Shown here in pieces: positions 1-11,255 of a stretch of DNA of 64,000 bases (positions are counted from its first letter, which is position 1; the number at the start of each line of letters is the position of its first letter). The notes beneath the pieces were generated by a model. That model had not been told where the DNA came from, did not search any database, and was given only the letters and a program-made list of their open reading frames with translations. The translations under genes were made by a program, and so were the position numbers. Origin of the DNA: Myotis daubentonii (taxonomy: Eukaryota > Chordata > Mammalia > Chiroptera > Vespertilionidae); contig NC_081846.1 of assembly GCF_963259705.1 (NCBI RefSeq), positions 92,454,641 through 92,518,640 of the forward strand, given 5' to 3'.

Positions 1-3000
1 GCACTGCCTCTCCTTGGGGCTTGTGCCAGACAAGAGAAGAAGCAAGCTCTCCGGGGTCTCCTCCCATCGGCCCAGTACCCCACATTTATGACTTCATTTA
101 ATTTAATCACTCCCTTAGAGGCCCCATCTCCAAACACTGGGTGAGGGTTTCAACATATGAATTGGGGGAAGCAGGCAAACATCCCTCCAGCACCCAGCGC
201 TGCCCACTCCACAGCAGCAGGCTCAGCACCCTTCCCGGGCTCTTCCTGCCACCCCCCTGCTTTTCTCTCACCAGGTGACAGTTCTTTCTTCCTTCCAAAC
301 TAAGATGCACCTTTATGTCTCCACAGCTCAGAGTCTAGGTCAAATTGAATCCTGGCTCTTAGGAAAAGTGGGTGATTATTCTTAAGTCAAATCTGGGTAC
401 TCACTTTCTACCATGCATACTACGCTGATAGAATTGTTCAAAATAATGTATTGATTAGTACTTGCCATACAAATGCTATGTACCAAACTAATCCGAAACT
501 CATTAGCCTAAAGCAATCATCATGTGTGCGTGAGTTGGCTGAGCTAGACTTCCAGGTAAAGAATTAAAGGCAGACAATTTATTGGGGGCAAGCTCATAGG
601 AGATACACCTGTGGAAAAACAAGAGAGCAAGACTGAGCCAGGGGGAGCTGATCTTGGCTGGCTGTGTCGGGTTTGGCTTCAAGCTCTAGATCGAATCCAG
701 GTTTGTTCCACATTATCTCTCATCCTCTTTGGGCAACCAGGTAGATGGGGCGTATTTTCTTCCCGGATATGACAGAGGTGGGAGTATAATCGTAGCTGCT
801 CAATATGAATGGAACAATAATAATTAAAATAATACAACTAGTGAATTGTTTAGCACCTGAATTTGTTTTCTCTTAATTCCTGTAAAAAACAACCTTGTTC
901 ATCTCCCACCGCATGCTCTTCTGCCTCACGTTCACCAGTCTAATAAATTTCAACTCACTCTTCGTTTTCCCCATTACACCTTAGAGATATATTACACCTT
1001 AGTAGGAGGTCAACAATGCATTTGAAACCACAGTTGTGGTAATTTATTCAGCATACCAGTGTATAGCTTTTTCAGTGGTAGAGGACCATTCAAATTGCTT
1101 AGCACATCATACACAGAAAGGAAAATCTTCCTTTTCCTATCCCTTCCCCTTACAGGTTTCTGTTAGAAGTGCTCTGGAGCAAACAGGAGGAATGGCCAGG
1201 TCTTGAAACACATTTCTTGAGGACTGAGAGACAGAAGCAGGAGCAGGAGAGGTGTGGGTTGCCCTATTGACTGGCATGTGGGGCAGTACAGAAAACCAGC
1301 AGGAAACACCCCAGGGCTCTAAGGGATGGTGGGGATGGTGTATGGTGTGCAGGCAACCTGGCCTCAGTCTGCACTGCCAGCTCAGTGCGTGCACTGGCAC
1401 CTCCCCCAGTGTGATGAGAGGTGCACCAGCCTCCCAGCTGCAGCTGCACAGCAGGCAGAGCTGCTGACCAACCTGCAGGGGGACCTCCCGCCAGGCCCCA
1501 GGGCCTGGTGCCCAGGACAGCAGGCTGCCAGCACTGTGAGAAACCTGCCGCTCCAGCCTCTGCTGCAGCCGTTTTACTGTCAGTTCCATGTGTTATGATG
1601 ATCTAACATTATTTTTGAAATTTGCCATTTTAATCTGTGTTTACTCTTTATTAAACTTTAATATTTTTCTTTTATTTCCTCTCTTCTATATTCCAAAGGA
1701 CACGGAAATTTTTCTTGTTAGAATTGTTTCATTTTTATTTTTCTGTTAGTTAGTTATTAATTAAATCCACATTTTGTTCTTCCTTGTATACTCTCATTGA
1801 ACTTTGTATTATTCATGTCTTTTCTGTCATCCCTGTAGTCTGACCCCCTTCCCGACTTCACCCGCTCTGCTCCCACGGCCTGGTGGTCTTTATGTCTGAT
1901 TTTAGCTCAGATTATTATAGTCCTACATCTTCTATCACTTTATCGAGCTGTCAATTATGTACTATGAACTTCACATATTTAAATGTACCATTTAATGCTT
2001 AAACATATATACACATACATATATTTAACAACACATTTAATAAATTATGTGCTACCTCAATGTTGTGTTCTCCCAGATTTTCCCCTGCTGTTCCCGGACT
2101 GCTTGCTGTACGAGAGCTTTCAAAGTAAATCATTTCGTGATAAACATTCAGAAGTGTCTATGACTTTAATTTTTAAAACTTTTAAACAATAATTTAGCAG
2201 AATCTGAAATTCCAGATTTGAAGTCCTTGTCCCACCTCTTTGAATGTGTTGCTCAGTTTTCTTTTTCCATTCAGCAGTGCTCTCAGGAGCTCTACGGCTA
2301 TGTCCACCTGAATCGTATTTCTTACAGATAATCTGTTTCCACTAAAAGGACATATTAGATAGTTTCTCAGCATTTAATCTTCCAGAATTTAGCTGGAGTG
2401 CACCAGGTGTGAATATCAGTTCTCACTTCTTAGGCTCTCTATAATCTATGTTTGGTATGTGTTGAACCAAAAGAGAAAATAATATAATATGATTTAAATT
2501 ATTGAATGTGTTATATCAGAAACTTTTGGAATTTCTTACTATTTCTGTTGTGTACACTCCCTCATTCTACAACAAAAGATAATGAAATGTTCAGAATCAC
2601 AATAATTGGACAATAGTTGATAATGCCGGATAGGTTCCTTTCCTAGAAATTAGACATTGAGAGATAGTTATTCGGTCTCATGGTGGAACTAGCAACACAT
2701 AAGCTCAATGATAATTACAGGCCAAATACTACCTCACAAACCAAATAATCAGGACAAAGCAAAATGGAAAATAAGAGAAGAATAAAGCATATCTGTGGAG
2801 CAAAGCAAAGATGAGTGAAGTCAAAAGAGCCTGGGCAGCCAGCACTGCATTTGCTTCCTATTCATTTCTGAGATCTGCCTTTGGCCATATGAGGTGATGC
2901 TCTCTCTCATCATAAGTTCATCTTCTTATGTTTCTAGTTTAAGCTTTATTGTATTATTTACAACTAAATAGCCCTGCATAAATTTCAGATAGTAGGTGGT

Positions 3001-3584
3001 GTGGTTTCCATATCAAACACAAATATCAAGAAACATGAGATGAAACAAGGTTTTCATACACATGAAATTTTTATCAAAAATATCGGGAACACCTAGTTAG
3101 ATTGGGAATTGAAATATGCCATTTCACAATGTCATTACACAAGAGTAAGAAGAAGATATGCTTTTATATTTGCTTATTTGTGTAGAAGAACTTGTGATGG
3201 ACTATGGATCGTTAACATTACATGGCATTTTCCACTAGGTTTCCTATGTTTCGTTCCAATTGGTAGGGCCATATGAGCAAGTACTCTTTGCTATAACAAG
3301 CCTATGGACACGTGCTTATTAGGATTTGGAGATTCGGTTACAGCCAATTCATTTAGAAAGTAATAGTACTGCCACAATTTCATAATAAGCAACTTTGAGG
3401 GACAGAGTGTCAAGTAAAACATTGATTTTTATTATAGTAATTCATAAGGTTAAACCTCATAATTAAAGGTCAACTGTATAGCACAATAGCTAGTGTTGGC
3501 TGGGCAAATGCATATTATACAAATGGAAATACAAATGGCAATCAATTTGAGGGAAAATGATATTGGAAACTCGAAATGACAATA

Positions 3585-3586
<2 letters not shown>
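1..3586. other. Long stretch with no supported feature
   Basis: I see no recognisable repeat family, exon or RNA gene here. The open frames in the 1137-1606 block run on both strands of a moderately GC-rich segment and none looks like a known family. The rest is AT-rich single-copy-like sequence. Old, unrecognisable repeat remnants cannot be excluded by eye. Confidence 0.5.

Positions 3587-3621
<35 letters not shown>
3587..3621. repeat. (GT)n microsatellite
   Basis: An uninterrupted GT dinucleotide tract of about 17 units lies in AT-rich surroundings. On the minus strand it encodes a Thr-His run in a shadow frame. Confidence 0.98.
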
Positions 3622-3622
<1 letters not shown>

Positions 3623-3933
3623 AATAGATATATGTGAAATATGTAACAATGGTAGTGCTTTCAGAATTTCCCTATGGATTGTGTGAGAGATACCTAGAAG
3701 ACATCTAAGCAAATATGCTGAGTAGCTATTGAGTTTAGAATTAAGTGGGAAGATTCTTGCCACAGATGTAAATTTGACTCATCAAAATACAGGTTGTATG
3801 TATAGTCCAGAGACTGGATAAGACATCCAAGGGGTGTGAAGATAAAGTCCAAATGCTAAAGTTTTGCAAACATCAAATTTTTGTGATTTAAGAAATGACA
3901 AATAAAATTAAGTTATAATAAAATATAAGCAAA

Positions 3934-4191
3934 CTAGAAGCCTCGTGTATGACATTTGTGCACTGGAGGAAGTCCCTCAGCCTGGCCTGCCCCCTCTCGC
4001 AGTCCGGGACCCCTTGGGGGATATCTAACTGCCACCTTAGACCCACTACCCAGTCAACTGTCTGTGTCCTGGTGGTCAGTGCATGTCATAGCTAGCTGTT
4101 GAGTGGCCTTAGCATATCATTAGCATATTATGCTTTGATTGGTTGAACAGACAACTGGACACTTAGCATATTAGGCTTTTATTATATAGGA
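3934..4191 (-). mobile_element. HeliBat-type Helitron, non-autonomous (copy A)
   Basis: Read on the minus strand, this element starts with TC followed by a TATATAATAAAAG-like 5' end at 4191 and ends in a GTGCAC-type hairpin plus CTAG at 3937-3934. It lacks any Rep/helicase coding sequence. The interior carries the tgccccctcTcgcagtccggga block seen in several other Helitrons of the window. The 3' hairpin is degraded, so this copy is older than those at 11992 and 14887. Confidence 0.85.
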
Positions 4192-4569
4192 TTACATTAA
4201 GTGCTCATGGGTACATAGTCCCTTCTTTCCAAAGTCTCACATGTGAAAATTATATTTCCTTTCTAAATTGCCAAAACTTACAATATTTATTTCAATCTTG
4301 ATATAGAAAGAGGATGCTGCTAGGTTTCAGTGTCATTCAATGATCATGTAATCGTAAACATTACATGAATGTTATTTAAGATGTATGATAGCCTCCTAAT
4401 TGCCTTGATCCTTATTGCCTGGAATTCAATTTCCATAAGGCTATCTGAATACATTTTAAAAAATAAAACTAATTGTGTGCTTATACTGCTTTAGTGGCCC
4501 CCTCTTGACCTTGTCATGTCCCACACATTCTCCATCTTCTTGCCCCCACTCATCTCCCCTGGTAGTATC
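4192..4569. other. No supported feature
   Basis: AT-rich intervening sequence between a Helitron and an L2-like remnant. I recognise no element or exon in it. Confidence 0.4.
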
Positions 4570-4800
4570 TTTCATCACTTTCCTGCTGATCCCCTGAACT
4601 ACTTAACACTTTCCCTGAAGTTTCCTTCTCACTTGGCAGCAGGCTTTCATACATGGTGTTCTCTCTGGGTAGAAAGCTTTTTCCTCCCTTGTGTGCTGAC
4701 ATTTTTGACATTCCTGTCAGGGAGCCCTTTCTGAACTCTTCAGTCTAGGTTGGGTGCTTTTTCAATCCACCTCTTGACATCCTTTCCTACTCGGTATTGC
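4570..4800 (+). repeat. L2-like LINE remnant
   Basis: The pyrimidine-rich text resembles the 3' end of L2 LINEs: a trimmed 'tctctgggtagaaagc...cctgtcagggagccctttctgaactc' pattern corresponds to the L2 'ctggaatgctcttcc...gaggccttccctgacc' consensus. It is heavily diverged and the boundaries are approximate. Confidence 0.45.
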
Positions 4801-5755
4801 AATTACCAACATAATGAGTAAGATAATGTACCAGAAGAATAATCGTTCTCACTATTTGTTCCCTGGAGAATATTTGCCAATGTCTGGAGACAATTTTGGT
4901 TGACCCTATTAGGCATGAGCTACTGGCACGTAATGGGAAAAGACTGAAGATGCTGTTGAACATCCTACATTTCAAAAGACAGACCCTACAATAATGAATT
5001 ATGCAGCCCATGCTGTTGATAATGTCAAGGGTAGGAAATTATGAACTAGAATATAGAGAGAACTACATGAGAAAAGTAGAAAGCAGTATGAAAACTAGGC
5101 CAACCTTATGGAGACTGGCTGTTATGGGGGCTGTTCAAGGCAGGGAGGATCCCAGTACCTGAGGGCAGGGAGGGAAGAATTGGGAAAAGGAAGATCTGTT
5201 ATATTGAGAACACTGAGTAGATAAGAAAACAGGGAGAGGTTATCAGCTACATTTGTGGAGAAAAATTGGTGCATAAAGATGACAATCAGAGAAGTTTTCT
5301 TGATGAGGTGCTATGGGGAGCCCTCCTGCTGCCTTTTCACAGAAACATATTATAGAGTTCCACATTGCACTTCCACACTTCTTGAAACAGACTACTGTTT
5401 CTTTTAATTTTATGGCAACAAAACATGGAGTCTACTCCATTTGTTTGAACATGAGTCCCCTACCATTAATCTTCTATCATGCACTGTTTTCCCATGACAA
5501 CAATATCATGACTTTGAATCCCAGTGGACAGTACAGGTAAAGAACATGCTGAACACTTTACACTTCCAGGCCAGGACACGTGAGATGTTAGTGTAGTCAT
5601 TGGCATGCCCTTGTCTCTTTCCAGTGACACTTTCCCTGGTTATGACTTGGGTTCTGTCAGAACCAGCAGCAAGAGTGCCATATAGCTCTGCTGGTCTGAC
5701 TGGCTCTGAGCCTGGGCAGAACTTGGTAGAGGGTCTTGGGGGATGGAGAAAGAGA
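4801..5755. other. No supported feature
   Basis: Short shadow frames only, with no similarity that I recognise. Confidence 0.4.
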
Positions 5756-6740
5756 TGGAGAAGTTGTAGGTGTATAAGGAGTCTTTATTGCAGAAGCCAG
5801 TGGCCATATAGCCATTAGACAAGAACAGTCCTCACAGCAATGTCCATACAGGCAGGCAGCAGGACATCAGCTGGTGAATACATGTCTTTTCCAGAAAACA
5901 GCATATGTCTCTATACCCACAGCTATTCTCTAAGCAGCCACACGCTGCCTCCTAGACTCACTGCCTCACATTGTAGAGGAACTTAAGCTCTCCGGCTCAG
6001 CGGCTTCTTCTCTCTCTCCTGCCTAGCTGTTCTCTCTAGCAGACTTCTTCTCACTCCATCCTCAGCCAACTCCAGCCTACTCCAGCATACTCCAGCCAAC
6101 TAGGAGGTCAACAACCTACTTTTTTTTTTTTTAATATATTTTATTGATTTTTTACAGAGAGGAAGGGAGAGAGATAGAGAGTTAGAAACATCGATGAGAG
6201 AGGAACATCGATCAGCCGCCTCCAGCACATCTCCCACTGGGGATGTGCCCACAACCCAGGCACATGCCCTTGACCGGAATCGAACCTGGGACCTTTCAGT
6301 CCGCAAGCCGACGCTCTATCCACAGAGCCAAACTGGTTTTGGCTCAACAACCTACTTTTATACCATTTAGACAAAGAAGTCTTTGTGCCACTAGTTACAT
6401 CTACATGTTGGCTACTGAAGGACACAGTGTACCTTGTGTCCTTGCATCTGCTCATGGTATCTTGTCCTGATTAGGATTCCCAGGCTCAGAGTTCTTGAAC
6501 ATTCCATTTAGACACATGCTCAGAGCAGCCTTTGGTCATTCTGGTGTATTGATAACGAGGCCTTTGTGCTCCCATTGGCCTTGACTATCCAGGGACCTGG
6601 CATGGTTTCTACAGGTTCTCTTGCTGTCTTTTATGCCATGCCTCATGGCACATTCCCAGTGTGCTCCTTCTTTGTCATCTGCTACCCTGCTGGAACATAC
6701 CCATGCTAGGATGTTATACCCCTCACCATCTTATCAATTA
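5756..6740 (-). mobile_element. Possible old LTR-type sequence interrupted by a Ves SINE
   Basis: On the minus strand an AATAAAGAC polyadenylation-like signal lies at 5789-5781, preceded by several hundred bases of non-coding GC-balanced sequence, which is the layout of an LTR U3-R-U5. I could not find convincing TG/CA termini or a short flanking duplication, so the assignment is weak and the ends are guesses. A Ves SINE has been inserted at 6125-6343. An unrelated unique segment is the main alternative. Confidence 0.25.
6125..6343 (-). mobile_element. Ves SINE (tRNA-derived), minus strand
   Basis: The reverse complement shows the tRNA-like head (TTTGGCTC, box B-like GGTTCGATTCC) followed by the gATCGATGTTcCTCTCTCATCGATG segment, a CTCT-rich stretch and an A-rich tail. 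The flanks 6108-6124 and 6344-6359 repeat tcaacaacctactttt, a clean target-site duplication made by L1-type retrotransposition. This is a fairly young copy. Confidence 0.96.
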
Positions 6741-7029
6741 CAAACCTAAAACGGAAGTAGTTACAAATGCTTCATAAGCATATAATTTACTCATTCATTC
6801 TAAGCATACTGGCATAATATATTTCTTCTATATTTAAAAAAAAATACTTTAAATAAATGAGAACAAAACAATGAATTACCATGTTAATATGTCAATATAT
6901 CAGGCATTCTTAAAGTATACAAGGAAAATATCTGATACCAGGGAGATATTTCAAATTCATTCTTACTGGTGACTTCCTATAAAGCTGCCTTCAATACTAT
7001 GTTGTTAAAGGCAGTACTTTATAATCTGA

Positions 7030-7396
7030 CTAGAGGCCCAGTGCATTCCACATTGCCCCCTGGTGGTCAGTGCACATCATAGTGAGCAATCAAACTCCCG
7101 AGGGGACACTTTACATATTAGGTTTATATACTGCCAGCCAGGTCACCCCCAAGTGTCCCCTCCATGCTGTCCTGGTCACTTCTAACTGCCCCCCCTACTG
7201 GTCTGGTTACCCCCAACTTACCCCCCTGCCAGCCTGGTTGCCCCTCATGGGCCCCTCACCAGCCTGGTTGCCTCACGCAGCCTGCTGTTCAGTTGTTTGG
7301 TCATCCCTCACTAACCCCCCTACCAGCCTGGTTGTAGGAAATCATCTTGTGAGGGTGTGATTGTCAATTTGCATATTCCCTCTTTATTATATGGGA
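7030..7396 (-). mobile_element. HeliBat-type Helitron (copy B1)
   Basis: A minus-strand element with terminal CTAG at 7033-7030 and the TC-type 5' end at 7396 (tttattatatggga on the plus strand). Near the 5' end it has a reverse-strand ATGCAAAT octamer (7367-7374). The interior is a repetitive 'ccagcctggttgcccc' block with about seven imperfect copies. It abuts copy B2 with no intervening base. Confidence 0.88.
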
Positions 7397-7731
7397 CTAG
7401 AGGTCCAGTGCATGAATTTATGCAAGGGTGGGGTCCAGCCAATCTGGGCTGGGCCGGCCAAGGGGAGGGGCCATGGGTAGTTTGCCAGCTGGCCCTGCCC
7501 CTGATCGGGGTTGGGGGATGACTGGGGATAGGGCCTGATGGGGAGGGGCTGCAGGCAGTTGGTTGGCCAGCCCTGTCACCAATTGGGTGGGGCCAATTGG
7601 GGGCTAGGCCAGCTGGGGGGAGGGGCCACAGGCAGTTTAGGGGGGCCCGATCAGGGATCGAGCTAGTTGGCTGCCTCAGTGCATGTCATAGCAACTGGTC
7701 GTTCCCGTCACTTGGTTTTTATATATATAGA
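7397..7731 (-). mobile_element. HeliBat-type Helitron (copy B2), fused to B1
   Basis: Its CTAG (7400-7397) directly follows the 5' end of B1, giving a head-to-tail Helitron pair. The body contains ggggccaattgggg/ggggccatgggtagt repeats. The 5' end (7731) runs into a short GATA tract. A 3' hairpin is recognisable as gtgcatgaatttatgcaa. Confidence 0.82.
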
Positions 7732-7830
7732 TAGATAGATATTGTCAGCCTCTGGTAATAACCCTGATACTGTGTGTGTGTCTGTTTGTTCCTGTGTGCA
7801 TATGTGTGTGTGTATGTGTGCACATGAACA
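7724..7830. repeat. (TA)n/(GATA)n and degenerate (TG)n simple repeats
   Basis: A tatatatagatagatagata tract at the Helitron 5' end is followed about 40 bases later by an interrupted TG-rich stretch (7770-7830). Confidence 0.85.
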
Positions 7831-8267
7831 CATGTGTAATGGGTAGGAGGCTGGTCTAATTGTGTTATTTTCTGTGTAGTCTGGTCTATTTGTGTTATTT
7901 TCTATGTAGTACATCCTTATACATATACATATATACACTGACATATGGTCTCTAAAAAATTGCTTCTAAATTCTTCTTCTATCATGGCTTAGAAGTTTAA
8001 TAAAATAGTCCAGGATTTTGAGTTCCAATTCAGGATATACACTTTTCTAGCTGAGATCTAAGAAATGTATTTTGTCTTTCTTACCTTTACGTGCCTTAAT
8101 TCTAAAGTGGAAATTAGTCTACATATTCCATGAAGTTATTGCAAACATCATGTGCTTTGGGATGTCACATTGCTAGCAGGTACACCCAACAAAATCTATT
8201 GCCCTTTTGGTGAGTGTGATTAGGTGGAAATAAGGCCAGTAATAAAATATCAAAAATAGGGATAAAG
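7831..8267. other. No supported feature
   Basis: Contains a local near-duplication of 'ctggtct(a)attgtgttattttct(g/a)tgtagt' (7852-7910), but no recognisable element. Confidence 0.4.
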
Positions 8268-8489
8268 CAGTGGTTCTCAACCTTGGTTGCACATTAGAAT
8301 CACCTGGGAATCTTTTTAAAATCCTGATTTCTGGGCCTCATCCTTCAGAAATTCTGTTTCTTTGTTACTAATGTTGTGACCCCACCCCATAACAAAGAAA
8401 CAGAATTTCTGGAGGATGAGGCCCAGAAATCAGGATTTTAAAAAGATTCCAAGGTGATTCTAATGTGCAGCCAAGGTTGAGAACCACTG
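8268..8489. mobile_element. Palindromic hAT element (MER20-like), intact
   Basis: The element starts CAGTGGTTCTCAACC and ends with its complement. The two 100-base arms (8268-8367 and 8390-8489) match at 97 positions by my count, around a 22-base loop. The flanks 8260-8267 and 8490-8497 are both ggataaag, a perfect 8-bp target-site duplication as expected for hAT transposases. The terminal sequence matches what I know of MER20, a non-autonomous hAT-Charlie family. The arm identity is unusually high for that old family. Confidence 0.93.
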
Positions 8490-8504
8490 GGATAAAGGAT
8501 GTTG

Positions 8505-8880
8505 ACATATAGTGCAACTCAGAATTCCCACCTCTAGATACATGTGCTTAAAGAGGTAAAAATACTGATATTGATTGCGAAATTTGTAATATATAAAATT
8601 GGGAATAATTTTAAAGTGTCCATTAACAGAAGAATGGGAAAATAAATTATGATAGGTTCATTCTATACAGCCTTTAAACAGGACAACTTAGATGTAAATG
8701 TTTCTCAGTGAGGTGACATCCTCCACAAAGAGAAGATATGAAGAAAGGCGACAAAGATGGCAATACAAAAGAGATTTCAATGATAATTCTTTCACTCCTT
8801 CAGAAATATGGAACAAATATTACAAAATATGAAAATGTCGTATCTGAATAACATCTTATTAATCTTGGTATTTTATATTC
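8505..8880 (+). mobile_element. L1M-type ORF2 end/3'UTR fragment
   Basis: The stretch 'gtccattaacagaagaatgggaaaataaattatgataggttc...acagcctttaaa' follows the conserved L1 3' end pattern (fragment of ORF2 C-terminus into 3'UTR). It is diverged and truncated. Helitron C is inserted immediately after it. Confidence 0.55.
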
Positions 8881-9059
8881 TAACTAGAGGTCCGGTGCAC
8901 AAAAATTTGTGCACTCGGGGTTGGGAGAGGAGGTCCCTCAGCCTGGCCTGTGCCCTCTCACAGTCTGGGACCCATCAGGAGATAAGGACCTGCTGGTTTA
9001 GGCCTGCTCCCGGGTGGCAGAGGGCAGGCCTAATCCTAGGTGTAACCCCTGGTCGGGCT

Positions 9060-9293
9060 CAGAGCAGGGCCCATTGGGGAGTTGGGGCCCCGCCTCCTGT
9101 CATGCACAGAGCAGGGCGGATTGGGAGGTTGCGATGCCACCCTCAGTCATGCTCAGGGTAGGGCTGATTGGGGGGCTGGGGCACCACCCCCTGGCACACT
9201 CAAGGCAAGGTCCATAGGGAAGTTGCAGCGCCACTCCTGTCATGCACAGAGCAGGGCCGATCAGAGGGTTGGAGCTCCGCACCCTGTCACACT
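9060..9293. repeat. About five 47-bp tandem units inside Helitron C
   Basis: Units contain a 'catgcacagagcagggc(c/g)gatt...ggttgg(gg/ag)c(t/a)ccgc' core. They are the reverse complement of the 46-48-bp units that make up the long arrays in copies D and E, so the three Helitrons share this block. Confidence 0.85.
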
Positions 9294-9905
9294 GATCCCG
9301 GTGCTGGGAAGCCTCCCTGCTCCGCTGATCCCAGGGCCAGGACGCCTCTCGGCTCCCCTGATCCCTGGCCCGGAGGCCTCTCGGCTCCGCTGATCACCGG
9401 GGCGGGAGGCCTCTTGGCTCCGCTGATCGCGGGGCCTCCGACTCCACTGATCACCGGGGCCAGGAGGCCTCTCGGCTCTGCTGATCGCGGGGCCTCCGAC
9501 TCCGCTGATCACGGGGCCGGGAGGCCTCTCGGCTCCGCTGATCACCGGGGCCGGGAGGCCTCTCGGCTCCGCTGATCACAGGGGCCGGAGGCCTCTCGGC
9601 TCCGCTGATCACAGGGGCCGGAGGCCTCTCGGCTCCGCTGATCACCGGGGCCGGGAGGCCTCTCGGCTCCGCTGATCACAGGGGCCGGAGGCCTCTCGGC
9701 TCCGCTGATCACAGGGGCCGGAGGCCTCTCGGCTCCGCTGATCACAGGGGCCGGAGGCCTCTCGGCTCCGCTGATCACAGGGGCCGGGAGGCCTCTCGGC
9801 TCCGCTGATCACCGGGGCCTGGAGGCCTCTCGGCTCCGCTGATCACAGGGGCCGGGAGGCCTCTCGACTCTGCTGATCCCAGGCCCTGAGGCCTCTCTGC
9901 CCTGC
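9294..9905. repeat. GC-rich 33-34-bp minisatellite (about 19 units) in Helitron C
   Basis: The unit runs from gatcac to ctccgct and includes the core ggccgggaggcctctcggc. Most units are 33-34 bp; two 24-bp variants (gatcgcggggcctccgac...) alternate with full units near 9425-9510. Adjacent units at 9570-9780 are nearly identical, which suggests recent expansion. Open frames on both strands here are consequences of the repeat and not genes. Confidence 0.96.
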
Positions 9906-10209
9906 TGCTTCAGGGCTGTTTGGCTTCGCTCTGCTTGGAGCCTGAGTATGCAAATTAACCGCCATCTTTTAGCTTCTATAATTGAAACATTGTATCTTTT
10001 GGAGTTGTTGCCTCAGGAGCTCAGAGCCCTGCAGCTGCGGGGATCCTTGACTTTCTCCATCGCCGGGGCAACCAAGCCTCCTATTCTCAGCTGCCTGGCT
10101 GCCAGCCGCCATCTTGGCTGACAGTTAATTTGCATATCTCGCTGATTAGCCAATGAAAAAGGTATCGGTTGTACGCCAATTACCATTTTTCTCTTTTATT
10201 AGTATAGGA

Positions 10210-10929
10210 TACCTGGATAACATAAATGATTTTGTGTAAAATATGCTGATGTCTGTGTACGTATATGTGTGTGTGAGAGAGACTGACAAAGACAAATTGT
10301 TAATTTGAAAGAGACCTTCTGATCTGTTTAATAAGAATTTTTGAGGCTTTATTTGCTCTTTCTAGAGTAAAAAAAATAAGATAATTAAATCACAAAACCT
10401 TTTATTTCTGATCAGTCATTCACTGGATTTAATTTTCTTCTTCCCCTTTATTTCCTAAAATCCCAACATTCATTTTTCAGAGACTGGTAAACACAAGTTT
10501 TATTTTCTCTAAATTAATTTGTAGGTATTTAATTAATTTGTAAGTACATTTTTTTTTCATTTCTTTACTCAAATATTGTCTTAGATTTCTATGTTTCTGC
10601 ACATTAATTAGAAGTTTGGTTTTAACTCTTGGGAATGATATTATTATTATCTATTTCCCTGTATTTGCAATTATGATTATTTACATTTGCCCCTTTAGTC
10701 TCTCTATCTGTGGTTTTCAAGATTGCCGTTGCCATTGCTTCAGGTACCTGCTTTGGCCTCTTGAAGGTTCTTATTAGTACACCTGGCATAGTTCCCATGC
10801 CTCTGGGCTTTTATGAGTTCCCAATAATTATTCTTTTGTGTAGTCAAGCTTGAAAAACACTGAATTAGGGTGATTTTCTGTTATTTTATCCTTTATTTTT
10901 ATAGCACAATTTTAAATAATCATATTAAA
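10210..10929. other. No supported feature
   Basis: AT-rich sequence with a short TG run (10260-10275). I see no assignable repeat or exon. Confidence 0.4.
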
Positions 10930-11165
10930 TCTTGCTTCTTCTCCCTAGTCTTTCATAACACTCCCCCTGGTTATTTATCCACATTACGTCTTTGCCATTC
11001 AAGTATCGAGATCATGAATCCCTTCTCTAAGAAGCCTTCTCGGAACCACTGACTGAATTAAGATTCCCCCACTTTTCACTCCTCATTGCTTTCACACTCA
11101 CTTGCTATCCTCATTTAGTGCTTGTCTTTCTGAGGATAGAAACCATATCTATATGCATATTCCTA
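10930..11165 (+). repeat. L2-like LINE remnant
   Basis: The segment 'cttctctaagaagccttctcggaaccactgactgaattaag...tgcttgtctttctgaggatagaaaccat' resembles the L2 3' region ('gaggccttccctgacc...agcacttatcac...tagaatgtaagct'). Boundaries are approximate. Confidence 0.6.
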
Positions 11166-11179
11166 CATTTAGATATATG

Positions 11180-11207
11180 ATGAACGATGGATGACAGATG
11201 GATGACA

Positions 11208-11252
<45 letters not shown>
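11180..11252. repeat. (GATG/GACA)n then (GA)n microsatellite
   Basis: Imperfect atggatgacag units grade into an uninterrupted GA tract of about 21 dinucleotides (11211-11252). Confidence 0.97.

Positions 11253-11255
<3 letters not shown>

Larger units (their letters stand above)
8884..10209 (-). mobile_element. Large HeliBat-type Helitron with minisatellites (copy C)
   Basis: The terminal CTAG is at 8887-8884, with an intact GTGCACAAATTTTTGTGCAC hairpin on the minus strand. The TC 5' end is at 10209. There is no Rep/helicase reading frame, so it is non-autonomous. Read from its 5' end it has an ATTGGC CCAAT-type box, an ATGCAAAT octamer (10128-10135), a YY1-like gccgccatcttgg (10105-10117), then the GC-rich 33-bp array and a few 47-bp units. 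It is the same subfamily as copies D and E but with a greatly enlarged internal array. Confidence 0.93.

Noticed and set aside
9168..9778. Several open frames on both strands with PPAPVISGAER-like repeats
   Set aside because: Products of the 33-bp GC-rich minisatellite in Helitron C. Frames exist because stops are rare in this GC-rich unit.
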